Source of the DNA: Planctomycetota bacterium
GTDB lineage: Bacteria > Planctomycetota > SZUA-567 > JAKLDR01
Assembly: GCA_022703445.1 (NCBI GenBank)
Contig: JAKLDR010000010.1
Location: 16,515 to 80,514, forward strand
Reading direction: 5' to 3'
Length of the DNA stretch: 64,000 nucleotides
Position numbers and translations under genes: made by a program. Below, one piece after another: positions 25,508 through 34,490 of this stretch; position 1 is the stretch's first letter, and each line of letters begins with the position of its first letter. Under the pieces are notes generated by a model, which was given only the letters and a program-made list of their open reading frames with translations, had not been told where the DNA came from and searched no databases.

Positions 25508-26353
25508 GTGAGACCCACGAAATCCCAGCGCAAGCTCATCGAGCAGTTCGAAGCAGGGGCCTACGAGGGCCGCGCGTCCCACATGTTCGTGGAAGGGGAC
25601 GTGTTATATTCATGCGGCCAGGAGCGGCCCATGGCCTTCCGCTACAGGCGGGACCGCGCGTACAAGTTCCTCATCAACGCCGACCGCTACAGCGTCACCA
25701 CCACCTGCCACCAGTCCCAGTGCTTCCGCCTGGGGCCGCAGGTGTCATTCTCCGCGCTGGCCGCGGCCAGCGTCAAGCTGGACCGGGTCCGCGTGGTGGA
25801 CGCCCGGCCGGACACCTGGCGCGAAACCCCGGCCCCGGTGCCATGGGACCCGGCCCGCGCCTGGCGCGAGCACCTGCCGGGCGCCGTCCTGCTGGAGACC
25901 GACGGCCGCTACCTGCTGTCGTCCATCGACGAGGACGAGCACTGGTCCCGCCGGTCATACTTCCTGTCACAGCTCCCCCGCAAGGCCAGCACGGTCGCCG
26001 AGGCGTTCGACTGCCTGGTGCCGGACGAGGTCAGGAGTCGCAGGGAAAAGCCGGGCGCGCGGCCGTACAAGAGGCAGGGCGACTGGTTCTTCCTGCCCAC
26101 CGGGTACGAAACCAGGGAACTGCCGCGGCCCAGCTACAAGGGCGTGCAATTGGTGGACCGCGTCGGAGAGCCCACCGACCACTACGTCAGCGAGCTGCGG
26201 CTCAACTCCGGCCAGTGCTGCCGCGGGACTGTCCGGCACCGGCCCAAGAAAAGGGGTTCGCAGCATGCCATGCTGACGCTCGGCGACATTTGGCACGAAG
26301 TTTTCCAGAACACGGCCGTTGGGTCGTGGAATGCGGACGGGCGGGTGGGCTGA
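25508..26353 (+). CDS. Conserved hypothetical, virus/plasmid type
   Basis: 281 residues from the GTG at 25508, chosen because the TATA box CCTATATG (25474-25481) places transcription start at about 25504; an ATG at 25415 would lie upstream of that promoter. Core segment: ASHMFVEGDVLYSCGQERPM, RAYKFLINADRYSVTTTCHQ, a pattern recurring in phage and plasmid hypothetical proteins. No catalytic motif identified. One of three genes controlled by the shared upstream-box promoter. Confidence 0.65.
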   Translation: MRPTKSQRKLIEQFEAGAYEGRASHMFVEGDVLYSCGQERPMAFRYRRDRAYKFLINADRYSVTTTCHQSQCFRLGPQVSFSALAAASVKLDRVRVVDARPDTWRETPAPVPWDPARAWREHLPGAVLLETDGRYLLSSIDEDEHWSRRSYFLSQLPRKASTVAEAFDCLVPDEVRSRREKPGARPYKRQGDWFFLPTGYETRELPRPSYKGVQLVDRVGEPTDHYVSELRLNSGQCCRGTVRHRPKKRGSQHAMLTLGDIWHEVFQNTAVGSWNADGRVG

Positions 26354-27538
26354 CTACTCGCGGTAGAAGATAGCGTCGAGCATGGCCGCGCGGCCGTCCC
26401 AAATCGCCGCGTCCGTGGCATCCTGCGGGCGCGGAGCGTTCCACCACGGCGAGTCCGCGATGCGCTCCACGATTTCCTCCCAGTAGCGGTCGTAGTCCAT
26501 GCCCGTCTGCCTGATGCCGAAATCAGCGCACAGTTCCTTGCAGTTCTTGGAGTCGAAGCAGACGAACTGGTCCGGCCGCTTGAGCGCCAGCAGGCGGCTC
26601 GCGACGCCTACGCCATGCCGGCCTTTCGGGAACGCCTTCTTGAATTCCTCGAGGTACGCGTCGTATTGGGAGCGGGTAACGTAGCCACGTAGCGGGATTG
26701 CGTCCAGGGCGCGTGACAGGTGCGGGCTATTGTCATTGACCGCCTGGTGGAAGTAACCCGCGCCCTTCATGCTGCCGAACCATGCCCACCGGTCGTTGAA
26801 GTCGTTGGGAAGACCGGCGATGGTCTTCCTGAGCCCGGTGTCCATCGAGGCAAAGTCCTTGTTCCGGGTGAAGGCCTCTTGGACGGCGGCAAGGAGTTCG
26901 CAGCGCTCCTTGAAACCATGGTACTGGTCTCCCTTGACCTTGGCGGCGAATTGTCCCCAGGACATGGACATGACGCTTGAATCCGTAAGCGGCTTCCTGG
27001 GCTTGGCCTTGCCGTACTGCCCAGCAAGCTTCCGGACGGCCGGCTCCTTCCTCTTCCACACCTCGCGGTACGCGGCCACCATGCTCTTCGTGGCCGGGGC
27101 GGCGTCCTCCCAGTAGCCGTCAATGAGGGAGACGACCTGGTCTCGGAGATGCCCAGACGAATCGTCAGCACCGGTCAGCAGGACCATGGCCTCGGCGTTG
27201 GTGGTCAGCGCGCCCGAGGTCAGGTTGGCGCTCCCGATCAACACTTCCCACTGTTGCGAGTTCCAGAACACGTACAGCTTCGGGTGAAAGACGCCGGTCG
27301 GCTGGAGCATGAAGCGGACGCTCTTCGAGCCGATGAACACATCGAGAACGTCGGGGTGCGTCTGGTAGAAGTGGGTCCCGATGACACCCTTCGCGATGCG
27401 GGTGGAATGCTTGACGAGGGACTGGAAGACTGCGGTGTTGGCCGACGCCCACGCCACGGCGAAGGAGACGTGATCATAGGTGCGGATGAGCCTCGATAGA
27501 TTGCTGGCCAACTCTTGGTTCGTGGCTATCAATTCCAT
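26354..27538 (-). CDS. Phospholipase D-like nuclease-domain protein
   Basis: 394 residues from the ATG at 27538. A single HKD motif is visible in the N-terminal half: HPKLYVFWNSQQWEVLIGSANLTSGAL near residues 85-115, the HxK plus GSxN arrangement of PLD-type nucleases, which dimerise to build one active site. The C-terminal half (about 200-394) is uncharacterised. It ends one base after the convergent 25508 gene. 32 nt downstream of the DUF4268 gene in the same operon; PLD plus PD-(D/E)XK pairs are typical of restriction or defence loci. Confidence 0.75.
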   Translation of the reverse strand: MELIATNQELASNLSRLIRTYDHVSFAVAWASANTAVFQSLVKHSTRIAKGVIGTHFYQTHPDVLDVFIGSKSVRFMLQPTGVFHPKLYVFWNSQQWEVLIGSANLTSGALTTNAEAMVLLTGADDSSGHLRDQVVSLIDGYWEDAAPATKSMVAAYREVWKRKEPAVRKLAGQYGKAKPRKPLTDSSVMSMSWGQFAAKVKGDQYHGFKERCELLAAVQEAFTRNKDFASMDTGLRKTIAGLPNDFNDRWAWFGSMKGAGYFHQAVNDNSPHLSRALDAIPLRGYVTRSQYDAYLEEFKKAFPKGRHGVGVASRLLALKRPDQFVCFDSKNCKELCADFGIRQTGMDYDRYWEEIVERIADSPWWNAPRPQDATDAAIWDGRAAMLDAIFYRE

Positions 27539-27570
27539 GGTGCGTCCTCTGCGGGCCGATGGCCCTGCGA

Positions 27571-28665
27571 TCAGTTCTGCTTGAGCTTGTCCAGCTCCGG
27601 CTGCAGGACCGTGATCATGGCCTGCATCTTCTCCACGGCCCAGTCCATGAGATCGTCGGTGATCTTGCCTTCCTGTTTCTCCATGTAGATACGCGCCCAG
27701 TTCTTGCCCCAGGCGTCCTGAATGACAACTTTCCCACCGAGCGCTTCCTCCAGGACGCGCTTCTGCTTGGCACACGCCGCGAAGAATGGCTGATTGGCTT
27801 CTTTGCTTCCCTTCTCGAAGTGCAGTTCCACCCCGAAGCTGGCGCGTGGACGGCCGTGAAACCCCCACTCGAAATGCACCGAGCCGATCCCGGTCGGGAT
27901 CTGATAATACGCCCTCGGCGTAGGCGTGGCGTAATCCCCCGGCAGCTTCTTCTTTAGCGCTTCAGCGCACCGCGTGAAGAACTGGACGTATTCCGTCTTC
28001 GTCACCGACTGGGTGTGCTCGGCCATCTCCTTCCGCTCGGCCTTGACCAGGTATTCCTCGGCCTCGGGAAGCGGGATGAGCACGGATGAGTTGACGGCCA
28101 CGGCGTCGTCGGAAAGCTGGTAGAGGTCCAGCTTGACGCACCGGATGTCCATGCCGAACTTGCGCAGCCACAGGACCGAAGCCGTGACCTCCGGCCTGAA
28201 TTCCTTGGACACGAGTATGATGCGCGGCCGGTCGCTCAGTTCCTCGAAATCGTCGCTCTCTATGAAATCGAGTATCTTAGCCCTCGCCTGCTCGGGCGTG
28301 GCCGCGCGGCCTTTCTGCTTCAGGTACTTGGCGTGCATGGCCGCCAGGTCATCCAGTCGGTGCGTGGAGCAGTAAGCCGCGTACTTGATGGCCTGGAGGT
28401 CCACGTTCTTGCCGCTGTCGTCGCGCTTCAACTCGATGACGACGAGGTTGCCTTCCTTGTCGATGGCGAGCAGGTCAAGGCGTTCGCTGGTCTTGTCGAA
28501 CTGGTCGTACTCCGTGGTGATGATCAGCAGCTCCTCGCCGAGGATGTCGGGGTTCTGCTCCACCCATTTCTCTATGTCCTGGCGCTCCAGCAGGCCGTGC
28601 GCCTTGAACTCCGTTTCCTTGCACGGGGCGAGCGTCTTCTTCCGCTTATCATAGGTGTAGAGCAT
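27571..28665 (-). CDS. DUF4268 protein with NucS-like PD-(D/E)XK domain
   Basis: 364 residues behind GAGGAGG. Residues about 25-115 form a nuclease core: RLDLLAIDKEGNLVVIELKR has the D followed by ExK ligands, as in DUF91/NucS proteins. The C-terminal 170 residues match the DUF4268 pattern (HFEWGFHGRPRASFGVELHF, KRVLEEALG). Such proteins accompany defence clusters; DNA cleavage is likely, specificity unknown. First gene of an operon with the PLD protein. Confidence 0.8.
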   Translation of the reverse strand: MLYTYDKRKKTLAPCKETEFKAHGLLERQDIEKWVEQNPDILGEELLIITTEYDQFDKTSERLDLLAIDKEGNLVVIELKRDDSGKNVDLQAIKYAAYCSTHRLDDLAAMHAKYLKQKGRAATPEQARAKILDFIESDDFEELSDRPRIILVSKEFRPEVTASVLWLRKFGMDIRCVKLDLYQLSDDAVAVNSSVLIPLPEAEEYLVKAERKEMAEHTQSVTKTEYVQFFTRCAEALKKKLPGDYATPTPRAYYQIPTGIGSVHFEWGFHGRPRASFGVELHFEKGSKEANQPFFAACAKQKRVLEEALGGKVVIQDAWGKNWARIYMEKQEGKITDDLMDWAVEKMQAMITVLQPELDKLKQN

Positions 28666-28768
28666 GTCCGGCCTCCTCTATCCACTACTACTTGAGCAGC
28701 GGACTTGAAATATCTTAGCCGCGGGGACCGTGCCCGCAATCAGATTAAGGATGGACTGCTTGCCGCTG

Positions 28769-29491
28769 TCAGCCGTGGAGGGACTTCAGCGGATGAGTGC
28801 TACAGGCGTGGTAATGGCCGAGGATGCGGAACGTTTCATCATGAAGTGATTGCCGCCTGGACGCGAACAGGAACGCCAAGTCATCCTCGCGGTAAGCGCA
28901 GGCAAGGACCGGCGCGGCGTTGACGCCCCGCACCTGCGCCAGCTTCTTCTCGACATCGTGGACGTGTTTGCGCTTATCGTTCTGGAGGTGCTGGTAGACC
29001 ATGAGAACGGAGGACGGATCAATCACTTCCATCAGAAGCTGTAGCTCGGCATTGAGGATGTACTTCTCCCTGCCCATCTCCTCCAGATAACGCGGGCCGC
29101 CTGTTTGAAGCCCGGTGTCCGGATCGACAAACACCAGCGCGTTCTCCTTCTGAATGAGCGGCCGGAACTGTTGCCAATACGCGTCCCGGCCGGTATCGGA
29201 GAAGAACGTCCGGTCGACTGGTGTGATGGTGGAGTATGACTGAACGTAGGGGGCTAGCCAGCGCTCCCAATGTGCCAGGCTCTTGGAGCCGCACCCCTTG
29301 ATGAAGGCAAGGAGTTCCTGGGACTTGTCGCCGCGGTTGGCCGGTGGCTTCCTGCCCTCCTTATCTTCCCTGTGTTCCGTCAGCATCGGGATGAACACGT
29401 AGTGGCGAAGGGATAACCGCTCGAACACGGTCCGGATGAGGTCGTACTTGAAGTAGTCGCGGCTGTCGCCGAAGTACTTGAGCTGGACCAT
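28769..29491 (-). CDS. Conserved hypothetical protein
   Basis: 240 residues. Begins LKYFGDSRDYFKYDLIRTVF and contains ALVFVDPDTGLQTGG, a layout that loosely recalls Rossmann-fold methyltransferase-like proteins, with VD-DTG at the end of a strand, but no complete SAM motif is seen. Seven nucleotides downstream of the GIY-YIG gene on the same strand, so probably in the same operon. Function not assigned. Confidence 0.6.
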   Translation of the reverse strand: MVQLKYFGDSRDYFKYDLIRTVFERLSLRHYVFIPMLTEHREDKEGRKPPANRGDKSQELLAFIKGCGSKSLAHWERWLAPYVQSYSTITPVDRTFFSDTGRDAYWQQFRPLIQKENALVFVDPDTGLQTGGPRYLEEMGREKYILNAELQLLMEVIDPSSVLMVYQHLQNDKRKHVHDVEKKLAQVRGVNAAPVLACAYREDDLAFLFASRRQSLHDETFRILGHYHACSTHPLKSLHG

Positions 29492-29497
29492 CGCCGG

Positions 29498-30316
29498 TCA
29501 GTTCGCGTTGTAGCCGTGCGGAACGCGCGTGAGCAGCAGGTCTTTCCAATGCGACTCCCTGCGCAGAATGTCATCCGTGCTGGCGTGCGTATCAGCAATC
29601 TCCAGGACTCCGAACTGGAAGTTGTCGGCGTAGGTGTCGCCTTCTTTCCTGAGAAGCTCTCTAAGTTCAGAGTTGCCGCCGTGGCCGGTTGCGGAGTACG
29701 CGCACCATCGGCTCCAGATTCCCTCCTTGCCCGTGGCGCTTCCCACATAGAGCTTCCCTGTCCGCCTGTCGGCAATCACGTAGACTCCGGCGACATTAGC
29801 CAGGGCTGCCCGCCAAGATTCGATGTTCTGTTTGACCACGATGTCAAGGTGCTGCTTGGTTAGCATTGTTGATGAGTAGCCTGGGAATTCCGCGACACGA
29901 AGCCTCTCCGGCCGTATTTCGGCGACCTCGATGGCGTGGCTCCAATTCTCGCCCAGAAGATACGACTGCCGGCCTGTTCGCTCAAAGTGAACAATGAGCC
30001 GGCCGTCGAGGGCGTTTGGCCCATCGCGACGGCTCAAACGGTACTTGTACAGCTTCTGCTCTTTCATCCACTCGCAACCCTTGGAGTTGTGGACGCCGGC
30101 AAACAGCCAGTGGTTGGTTGCGGGAAGGGCTATGAGCGAAACGACAAGTAGTCTCCCGAAGTTCCTCTTGGTTTGCCACGATTGCCATTCGTCGAACCGC
30201 CCGGCGAGGTATACGTCCAGAGGGTTCTCTTCGCCATTCCAGCATGCGAGGTGGATCTTGCATTGGTCTGGAAGGACCTCGGCGTCAAGAAGTTGAAGAA
30301 TCTGGAAAAGCTGCAT
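29498..30316 (-). CDS. GIY-YIG nuclease family protein
   Basis: 272 residues. The C-terminal 110 residues form the nuclease: VAGVYVIADRRTGKLYVGSA, RWCAY, and LRRESHWKDLL supplying the catalytic Glu region. The N-terminal 160 residues are a separate mostly beta domain (WLFAGVHNS, LDGRLIVHFERTGRQSYLLG) that may recognise DNA or a modification. Upstream of the 28769 gene; together they resemble a small restriction-like operon next to the DUF4268/PLD operon. Confidence 0.78.
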   Translation of the reverse strand: MQLFQILQLLDAEVLPDQCKIHLACWNGEENPLDVYLAGRFDEWQSWQTKRNFGRLLVVSLIALPATNHWLFAGVHNSKGCEWMKEQKLYKYRLSRRDGPNALDGRLIVHFERTGRQSYLLGENWSHAIEVAEIRPERLRVAEFPGYSSTMLTKQHLDIVVKQNIESWRAALANVAGVYVIADRRTGKLYVGSATGKEGIWSRWCAYSATGHGGNSELRELLRKEGDTYADNFQFGVLEIADTHASTDDILRRESHWKDLLLTRVPHGYNAN

Positions 30317-30409
30317 CGGCGCTCCTCCTGGCTGGCACCAGTCTGTTCAACGGGCGGCCGTTGTCAATGCCGTTGGGATAACGGATGTGGATTGGTTGTG
30401 TTGGGCATG

Positions 30410-30445
30410 TGCCCACCGCGCCACCCGCCTCCCTTCCCTTTATGA
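30410..30445 (+). promoter_or_regulatory. Promoter with shared upstream box (copy 2)
   Basis: TGCCCACCGCGCCACCCG from 30410, then TATA CTTTATGA at 30438-30445, 26-33 nt before the ATG at 30471. Matches the elements at 25447 and 34702. Confidence 0.55.
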
Positions 30446-30470
30446 CCTTTCCTCTACCAGCCCCTGCTGT

Positions 30471-30863
30471 ATGCCCCCCAGCCAATTCTCCCGCGTCGAC
30501 GGCCGCTGCAGCCGCGGCCAGCCCGCGTCTGTGAGCCGCGGCGACTTCCGGAAGGAGATCCTGCCGGACGAGTTCCCGGACTGGAGCTACCTGGAGCAGG
30601 ACGGCTTCGCCGATAGGCTGGCCGCCTACCGCCGGGGCGACTTCGGCTACGTAGGCGTGCGCGCAGCCATGACCGTGCCCATCCCCATGGACGGCCACTA
30701 CATTCTGCACGAGATTCGCAGCCCCGGCCTCTGGGGGATCGAATCGGACTCCGGCGACGATTACTTGGCCGAGGTCTTCGGCGAGGAGTCGCACGTCTTG
30801 GAGGAGATGCTGTCGGCGCTCGGCGTGCGTGTTCATTGCGTGGGCAAGGAGGCTGGCCGATGA
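30471..30863 (+). CDS. Conserved hypothetical, virus/plasmid type
   Basis: 130 residues. The ATG at 30471 is 3-5 nt after the predicted transcription start, so it is effectively leaderless. Core: DFRKEILPDEFPDWSYLEQD, DFGYVGVRAAMTVPIP and SPGLWGIESDSGDDYLAEVF, a pattern I recognise from widespread phage and plasmid proteins of unknown function. Overlaps the next gene by ATGA. Confidence 0.7.
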   Translation: MPPSQFSRVDGRCSRGQPASVSRGDFRKEILPDEFPDWSYLEQDGFADRLAAYRRGDFGYVGVRAAMTVPIPMDGHYILHEIRSPGLWGIESDSGDDYLAEVFGEESHVLEEMLSALGVRVHCVGKEAGR

Positions 30864-31099
30864 AATCCATCGCCAAGCTCTTGGAGCTGGATGGCGAGGC
30901 CCTGTTCACGGAGGTTGGCCGCGGCATCGGCCGCGAGTTGACGCTGGAAGAACAGCGGCGTCTGGAGCTGCTGGCCACGGCCTACCGCGACGGCGCGCGC
31001 GTCAGCTACTGCCCGGCGCCGGGAACCAAGCCGGTGGAAGTCAGTTTCCCCGGCTACCTGCGGGAGATCGGCTATGTCACGAAGGAGGCCGGCGCATGA
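30860..31099 (+). CDS. Small hypothetical protein, tandem duplicate 1
   Basis: 79 residues. Begins MKSIAKLLELDGEALFTEVG and ends FPGYLREIGYVTKEAGA. Clear paralogue of the following gene (shared LLELD, GRGIGRELTL, V-F--YLR--GY). Overlaps both neighbours by 4 bp. Unknown function. Confidence 0.65.
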   Translation: MKSIAKLLELDGEALFTEVGRGIGRELTLEEQRRLELLATAYRDGARVSYCPAPGTKPVEVSFPGYLREIGYVTKEAGA

Positions 31100-31317
31100 A
31101 GGACATCGCCGCGCTCCTTGAGCTGGACTGCGCCGGTATGCTCCGCGAGGTCAGCCGGGGCATCGGCCGCGAGCTGACCCTGTCCGAGGAGCTGCAACTG
31201 GCGATGCTGTCCGGCGCCTACAAGGCCGGCGGGGGCGTGGGCTATTGCGACCTGGAGCGGCCGGTGCGGGAGGTCAGGTTTCCGGAGTATCTGAGGGCGC
31301 TGGGGTATTCGATATAG
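31096..31317 (+). CDS. Small hypothetical protein, tandem duplicate 2
   Basis: 73 residues. MKDIAALLELD, SRGIGRELTLSEELQLAML, VRFPEYLRALGYSI; roughly half the positions equal the preceding gene's product, so the pair arose by tandem duplication. Starts in ATGA overlap. No known domain. Confidence 0.65.
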   Translation: MKDIAALLELDCAGMLREVSRGIGRELTLSEELQLAMLSGAYKAGGGVGYCDLERPVREVRFPEYLRALGYSI

Positions 31318-31355
31318 ATGATTGTGGATCGCCGCCTTGATTGACTGCACCGGTG

Positions 31356-31802
31356 TTATTGGGTTTGGGTTGCCTCGGGTACGAGCTTCGCGAATCGGGC
31401 CATGAGTTCGGCCGATTCCTTCACGAACTCACGCAGTTCTTTCTTGCTCAGTTCCTCAGAAGCCGCAGGCCCTTTGGGTTTATGCCGCACTATCAGAACG
31501 GACTCGGTTCCCCTGTCGTTCGGATCATCGCAAACAATCGGGTTGTGTGCCACTAGGTTCCGACGATTGCCAATGCGGTGGAGATCGTCGCACAAGGACT
31601 TCACTTCAGCAGGACTGAGGCGTGATCGTTCGGAAAGCAACGCACGGAGGACATCAATGCGTCTGGCAAGTGGCGATTTGAGCACGTTGGCAGATAGAAG
31701 CTTGTCGGTTGCGAGCGCGCGAATTGCGTTGTTTGTGAGCAACTCCAGGGCACCACAGTGGTGAATGAAGAAACCGATGAGGGTGGGGAAATCGGTCACC
31801 AT
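31356..31802 (-). CDS. HEPN-like hypothetical protein
   Basis: 148 residues, all-helical. RRNLVAHNP near residues 78-86 contains the R-x4-H motif (RNLVAH) of HEPN ribonucleases, preceded by IGFFIHHCGALELLTNNAIR and a helix-rich core. The HEPN call is motif-based. It is the last gene of the minus-strand MBL/membrane/MBL operon, 46 nt downstream of the first MBL gene. Confidence 0.6.
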   Translation of the reverse strand: MVTDFPTLIGFFIHHCGALELLTNNAIRALATDKLLSANVLKSPLARRIDVLRALLSERSRLSPAEVKSLCDDLHRIGNRRNLVAHNPIVCDDPNDRGTESVLIVRHKPKGPAASEELSKKELREFVKESAELMARFAKLVPEATQTQ

Positions 31803-31848
31803 GGCAAAGACCTATCAACTATTGGCACAAGCCCGTCTCTGACCCGAT

Positions 31849-32673
31849 TCATTGGTCCACCGCAAGATTCCACCCGCCATCGTCCTTGAGCGTAATCTTC
31901 ATGTTGTGCTTGTCTTCGGTTGTGAAGACCTTGTTCCCCGCGGACGAGCCTGTGGAGTACTTGGTGTATAGATCAATGGCCTTCGCATCTGGAAGGCCGT
32001 GTTGGTTCGGTCCGACTGAAACCAGCGTCATGGCTGGGTTGATCTTCTTGATGTGGTCAACGTAGTAGTTCTTGGTGTCCGCCGGGTCGTCGAAGAACGT
32101 GACGGACCCGTGATGCGCCCCGACCAAGAGCGCGGACTGCAGGTCATTGCCATTGTAGTTGGTCAGTATCTTCTCCTTCCACGGCCGGTAGTTGGTGTCC
32201 GCAGCAAACATCACTGAACAACCCACCGTCCTGTACTCGACTTTGATGACGGCACTTTGCTCGTTGGGGTCAGTGTAGTCACTCCACTTGGCACTCATGC
32301 ACCGGTATTTCGCGTCCCCGAACGTGTAGAAGTTGCGGGCTTCTATTGTTCTCCCCGGGAGCATCCGTTTCAGGGTCATGTACGCCAGGTACTCAGGGGA
32401 GTCAGTCGTCGTGCCCGGGACATCGGTGTCCCAGATGGCCTTGATGGGGTTCTGGGCATGCAGGTCTGTGATTCCCCGCATGTGGTCGGCGTCGCGGTGA
32501 CTGTTGATGAAAACGTCGATGGATGTCCCGTAGCCAAGAATTCGCCGGACGTAGCCCAGGACATCGTTGCTGTTGTCCGATGTGATGTTGCAGTCGATTA
32601 CGACCCTCGTCCCGTCGGGGTTGAAGAGTATGGCCATGTTGCCACAGCCGACATCAAGTATGTGTATGTCCAT
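31849..32673 (-). CDS. ComEC/Rec2-like metallo-beta-lactamase hydrolase (MBL-1)
   Basis: 274 residues from the ATG at 32673, which follows GAGGG; a TTG at 32679 is an alternative. Metal motifs: ILDVGCGNMAI, NSHRDADHMRGI (HxxxDH), MFAADTNYRP, LLVGAHHGSVTFF and SVGPNQHGLPD, as in the ComEC/Rec2 extracellular MBL group and its stand-alone cytosolic relatives. Probably a nuclease or nucleotide hydrolase. 9 nt downstream of the membrane-protein gene. Confidence 0.82.
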   Translation of the reverse strand: MDIHILDVGCGNMAILFNPDGTRVVIDCNITSDNSNDVLGYVRRILGYGTSIDVFINSHRDADHMRGITDLHAQNPIKAIWDTDVPGTTTDSPEYLAYMTLKRMLPGRTIEARNFYTFGDAKYRCMSAKWSDYTDPNEQSAVIKVEYRTVGCSVMFAADTNYRPWKEKILTNYNGNDLQSALLVGAHHGSVTFFDDPADTKNYYVDHIKKINPAMTLVSVGPNQHGLPDAKAIDLYTKYSTGSSAGNKVFTTEDKHNMKITLKDDGGWNLAVDQ

Positions 32674-32682
32674 GTGCAACCC

Positions 32683-33381
32683 TCACTTGGCCTGGGTTTC
32701 GATGTCAGCATTCACACCGACGCGGCCTTGTTGACTAGGCTGCGACTCCTCCGTTAGCACGTTGGTCACAAATCTGACTCCGTAATTGCGCGCAGCCATC
32801 GCAAGCGCCACGTATTGCAGGACGAGAAAACCACCGTAGCCAGCGACAGTCTTCCAACTAGCCGGGGAGAAGAGTGCTCCGGCCAGGAACGCCACCGCGA
32901 ATATGGCGGACAGGCCAGCCATGTCGCGGGTCAAAAGGTACATCCGGTGCGCATGCAAGACGGTCAACTTGTCGGCGTGCGCCCGGTACATCTGATACCA
33001 CAGCGCGTTTTGCTCTTTCGCGGCCCTGGGCAGCTTGCCATGCTTCGCAGTCAGCGCGTCGCAATCAATCCGGGGATCGTTATGCATGTGCCGGGAAAAG
33101 GCGCGACACCCCGGTAGTGGACACCGCCAACGCCAAAACACGAGCCGCGCCTTGGCCGTGTCGCCGAGGAGCCCGTTCAGGACTATCGTTGCCAGCGGGA
33201 CGCACAATGCGATAAGCCCGTCTTTGGCAGACACCTTCTGCCAGAAGTGCTCAATGGCAGAGCCACTCAGTTCTGCGCTGATGTACACGCCCAGGAAGGC
33301 TGCCAAGTTGACGCCGATGAACAGCCACAGATAGTGAGCATTGGCCTTCTTCAGGTTGGTGACTTGTTTGTCTTCAGGCAT
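32683..33381 (-). CDS. Membrane protein between two MBL genes
   Basis: 232 residues with about four transmembrane helices in two pairs: YLWLFIGVNLAAFLGVYI and LIALCVPLATIVLNGLLG near the start; AGLSAIFAVAFLAGALF and GGFLVLQYVALAMAARNYG near the end. The cytoplasmic loop between them carries CPLPGCRAFS, DPRID and EQNALWYQMYRAH, a conserved-looking signature without known function. Position between two MBL genes suggests a membrane-disrupting or anchoring effector. Confidence 0.7.
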   Translation of the reverse strand: MPEDKQVTNLKKANAHYLWLFIGVNLAAFLGVYISAELSGSAIEHFWQKVSAKDGLIALCVPLATIVLNGLLGDTAKARLVFWRWRCPLPGCRAFSRHMHNDPRIDCDALTAKHGKLPRAAKEQNALWYQMYRAHADKLTVLHAHRMYLLTRDMAGLSAIFAVAFLAGALFSPASWKTVAGYGGFLVLQYVALAMAARNYGVRFVTNVLTEESQPSQQGRVGVNADIETQAK

Positions 33382-33392
33382 GGATAGTCTCC

Positions 33393-34490
33393 CTATTCCT
33401 CTACCTCGTCAAAGAGAGGGAAGGCATTTGACGGCACCCATCCGGCCCGGGCAGGAGCGTTGTGTGAGTGACACACGGTCTTCCCGGAAGTGGCGTGGAC
33501 CGGGGCGCCGCGGCGGAGGAAAGCATTCATGACCTTCTTGGCGGGATGTTTCGGGGCTCCTTCTGGTGATACGGAGACGAAGGCGGTCTTCTTCTTTTCC
33601 TGCCCCTGCAGCTTGGGACCGACCAGTGTATTCAGCAAGGTCGGGCCGATGTTCCGCCGACTACCATGATGGGGAACCTGGATGGACTTGAGCGTCGCAA
33701 AATCGAAGCCCTCTTGTTGCAGACGCGAGATAGCTTCGGTCAGGGCGGGGATCCCGGCATCCGCAGTGAACAACATGGATTGACCGTCAACAGTGAGGAG
33801 AAGGACCGCGCTCGAATTGTTTTCTGCCGTCGTTTCACCGAAGTCGTCCAGGGTCTCAATCCCGAACGTCTCCGCGACCTTCTTGACGACCTCCTTTGCC
33901 TCTGCTGCGAATCTTGCCAGAGCGGCCAGCTTCTGCTCGGGCTCGGGCGTTCCTCTATAGCCGGGCAAGAGGCTCTTGTAGTAAGCTTCGGTGGGTCCGA
34001 TGACGCGCAAGGCGCCGTTGAAGCCGTTGAGCCCAGAGAACGGTTCCACGATGCGGATGCCCTTCCGTGTAGCGAGCTTCTCCAGGTCGCGGGCCTGATC
34101 GAGCGACTCAATGAGTGCCTGTCTGACACCCGCAGCGGTAACCCGGCTGTCCTCGAAAAGATGAGAGATGTCGTTCGTATGGTTCCATGGCTGGTGCATG
34201 AGGAGACAACCAACCTCCAATTGCTCCAGAACAACGCTCAGGCCCGAGACGTGGTCAGCGTCAGGGTGCGTACATACTACGCAATCGACACGGCCGGTCT
34301 GGTAGAACTCCTTGATATGCTTGACCAGTTCCTCTCCGTTGCTCTTGAAGCCGCCGTCAATCACGACAACGGTTTGTTCACGCGGGTTCCGGAACAGGGA
34401 GCCGAACCGCATGGTGATAGCGTCTCCGCTCTTCTCGCCGTCGCCTACCGGCAGGAAATCGACTTCATAACCGACTTGATTGGCATCCAT
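33393..34490 (-). CDS. ComEC/Rec2-like metallo-beta-lactamase hydrolase (MBL-2)
   Basis: 365 residues; the ATG at 34490 follows GGGGGAGAG. Motifs: VVVIDGGFKSNG, VCTHPDADHVSGL (HxDxDH), LLMHQPWNH, MLFTADAGIP, IQVPHHGSRRNI and VSPEGAPKHP. Larger than MBL-1, with an inserted helical segment (EQKLAALARFAAEAKEVV). First gene of the minus-strand operon MBL-2, membrane protein, MBL-1, HEPN-like. Two non-identical MBL enzymes around a membrane protein suggest a nucleotide- or DNA-targeting defence system. Confidence 0.82.
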   Translation of the reverse strand: MDANQVGYEVDFLPVGDGEKSGDAITMRFGSLFRNPREQTVVVIDGGFKSNGEELVKHIKEFYQTGRVDCVVCTHPDADHVSGLSVVLEQLEVGCLLMHQPWNHTNDISHLFEDSRVTAAGVRQALIESLDQARDLEKLATRKGIRIVEPFSGLNGFNGALRVIGPTEAYYKSLLPGYRGTPEPEQKLAALARFAAEAKEVVKKVAETFGIETLDDFGETTAENNSSAVLLLTVDGQSMLFTADAGIPALTEAISRLQQEGFDFATLKSIQVPHHGSRRNIGPTLLNTLVGPKLQGQEKKKTAFVSVSPEGAPKHPAKKVMNAFLRRGAPVHATSGKTVCHSHNAPARAGWVPSNAFPLFDEVEE

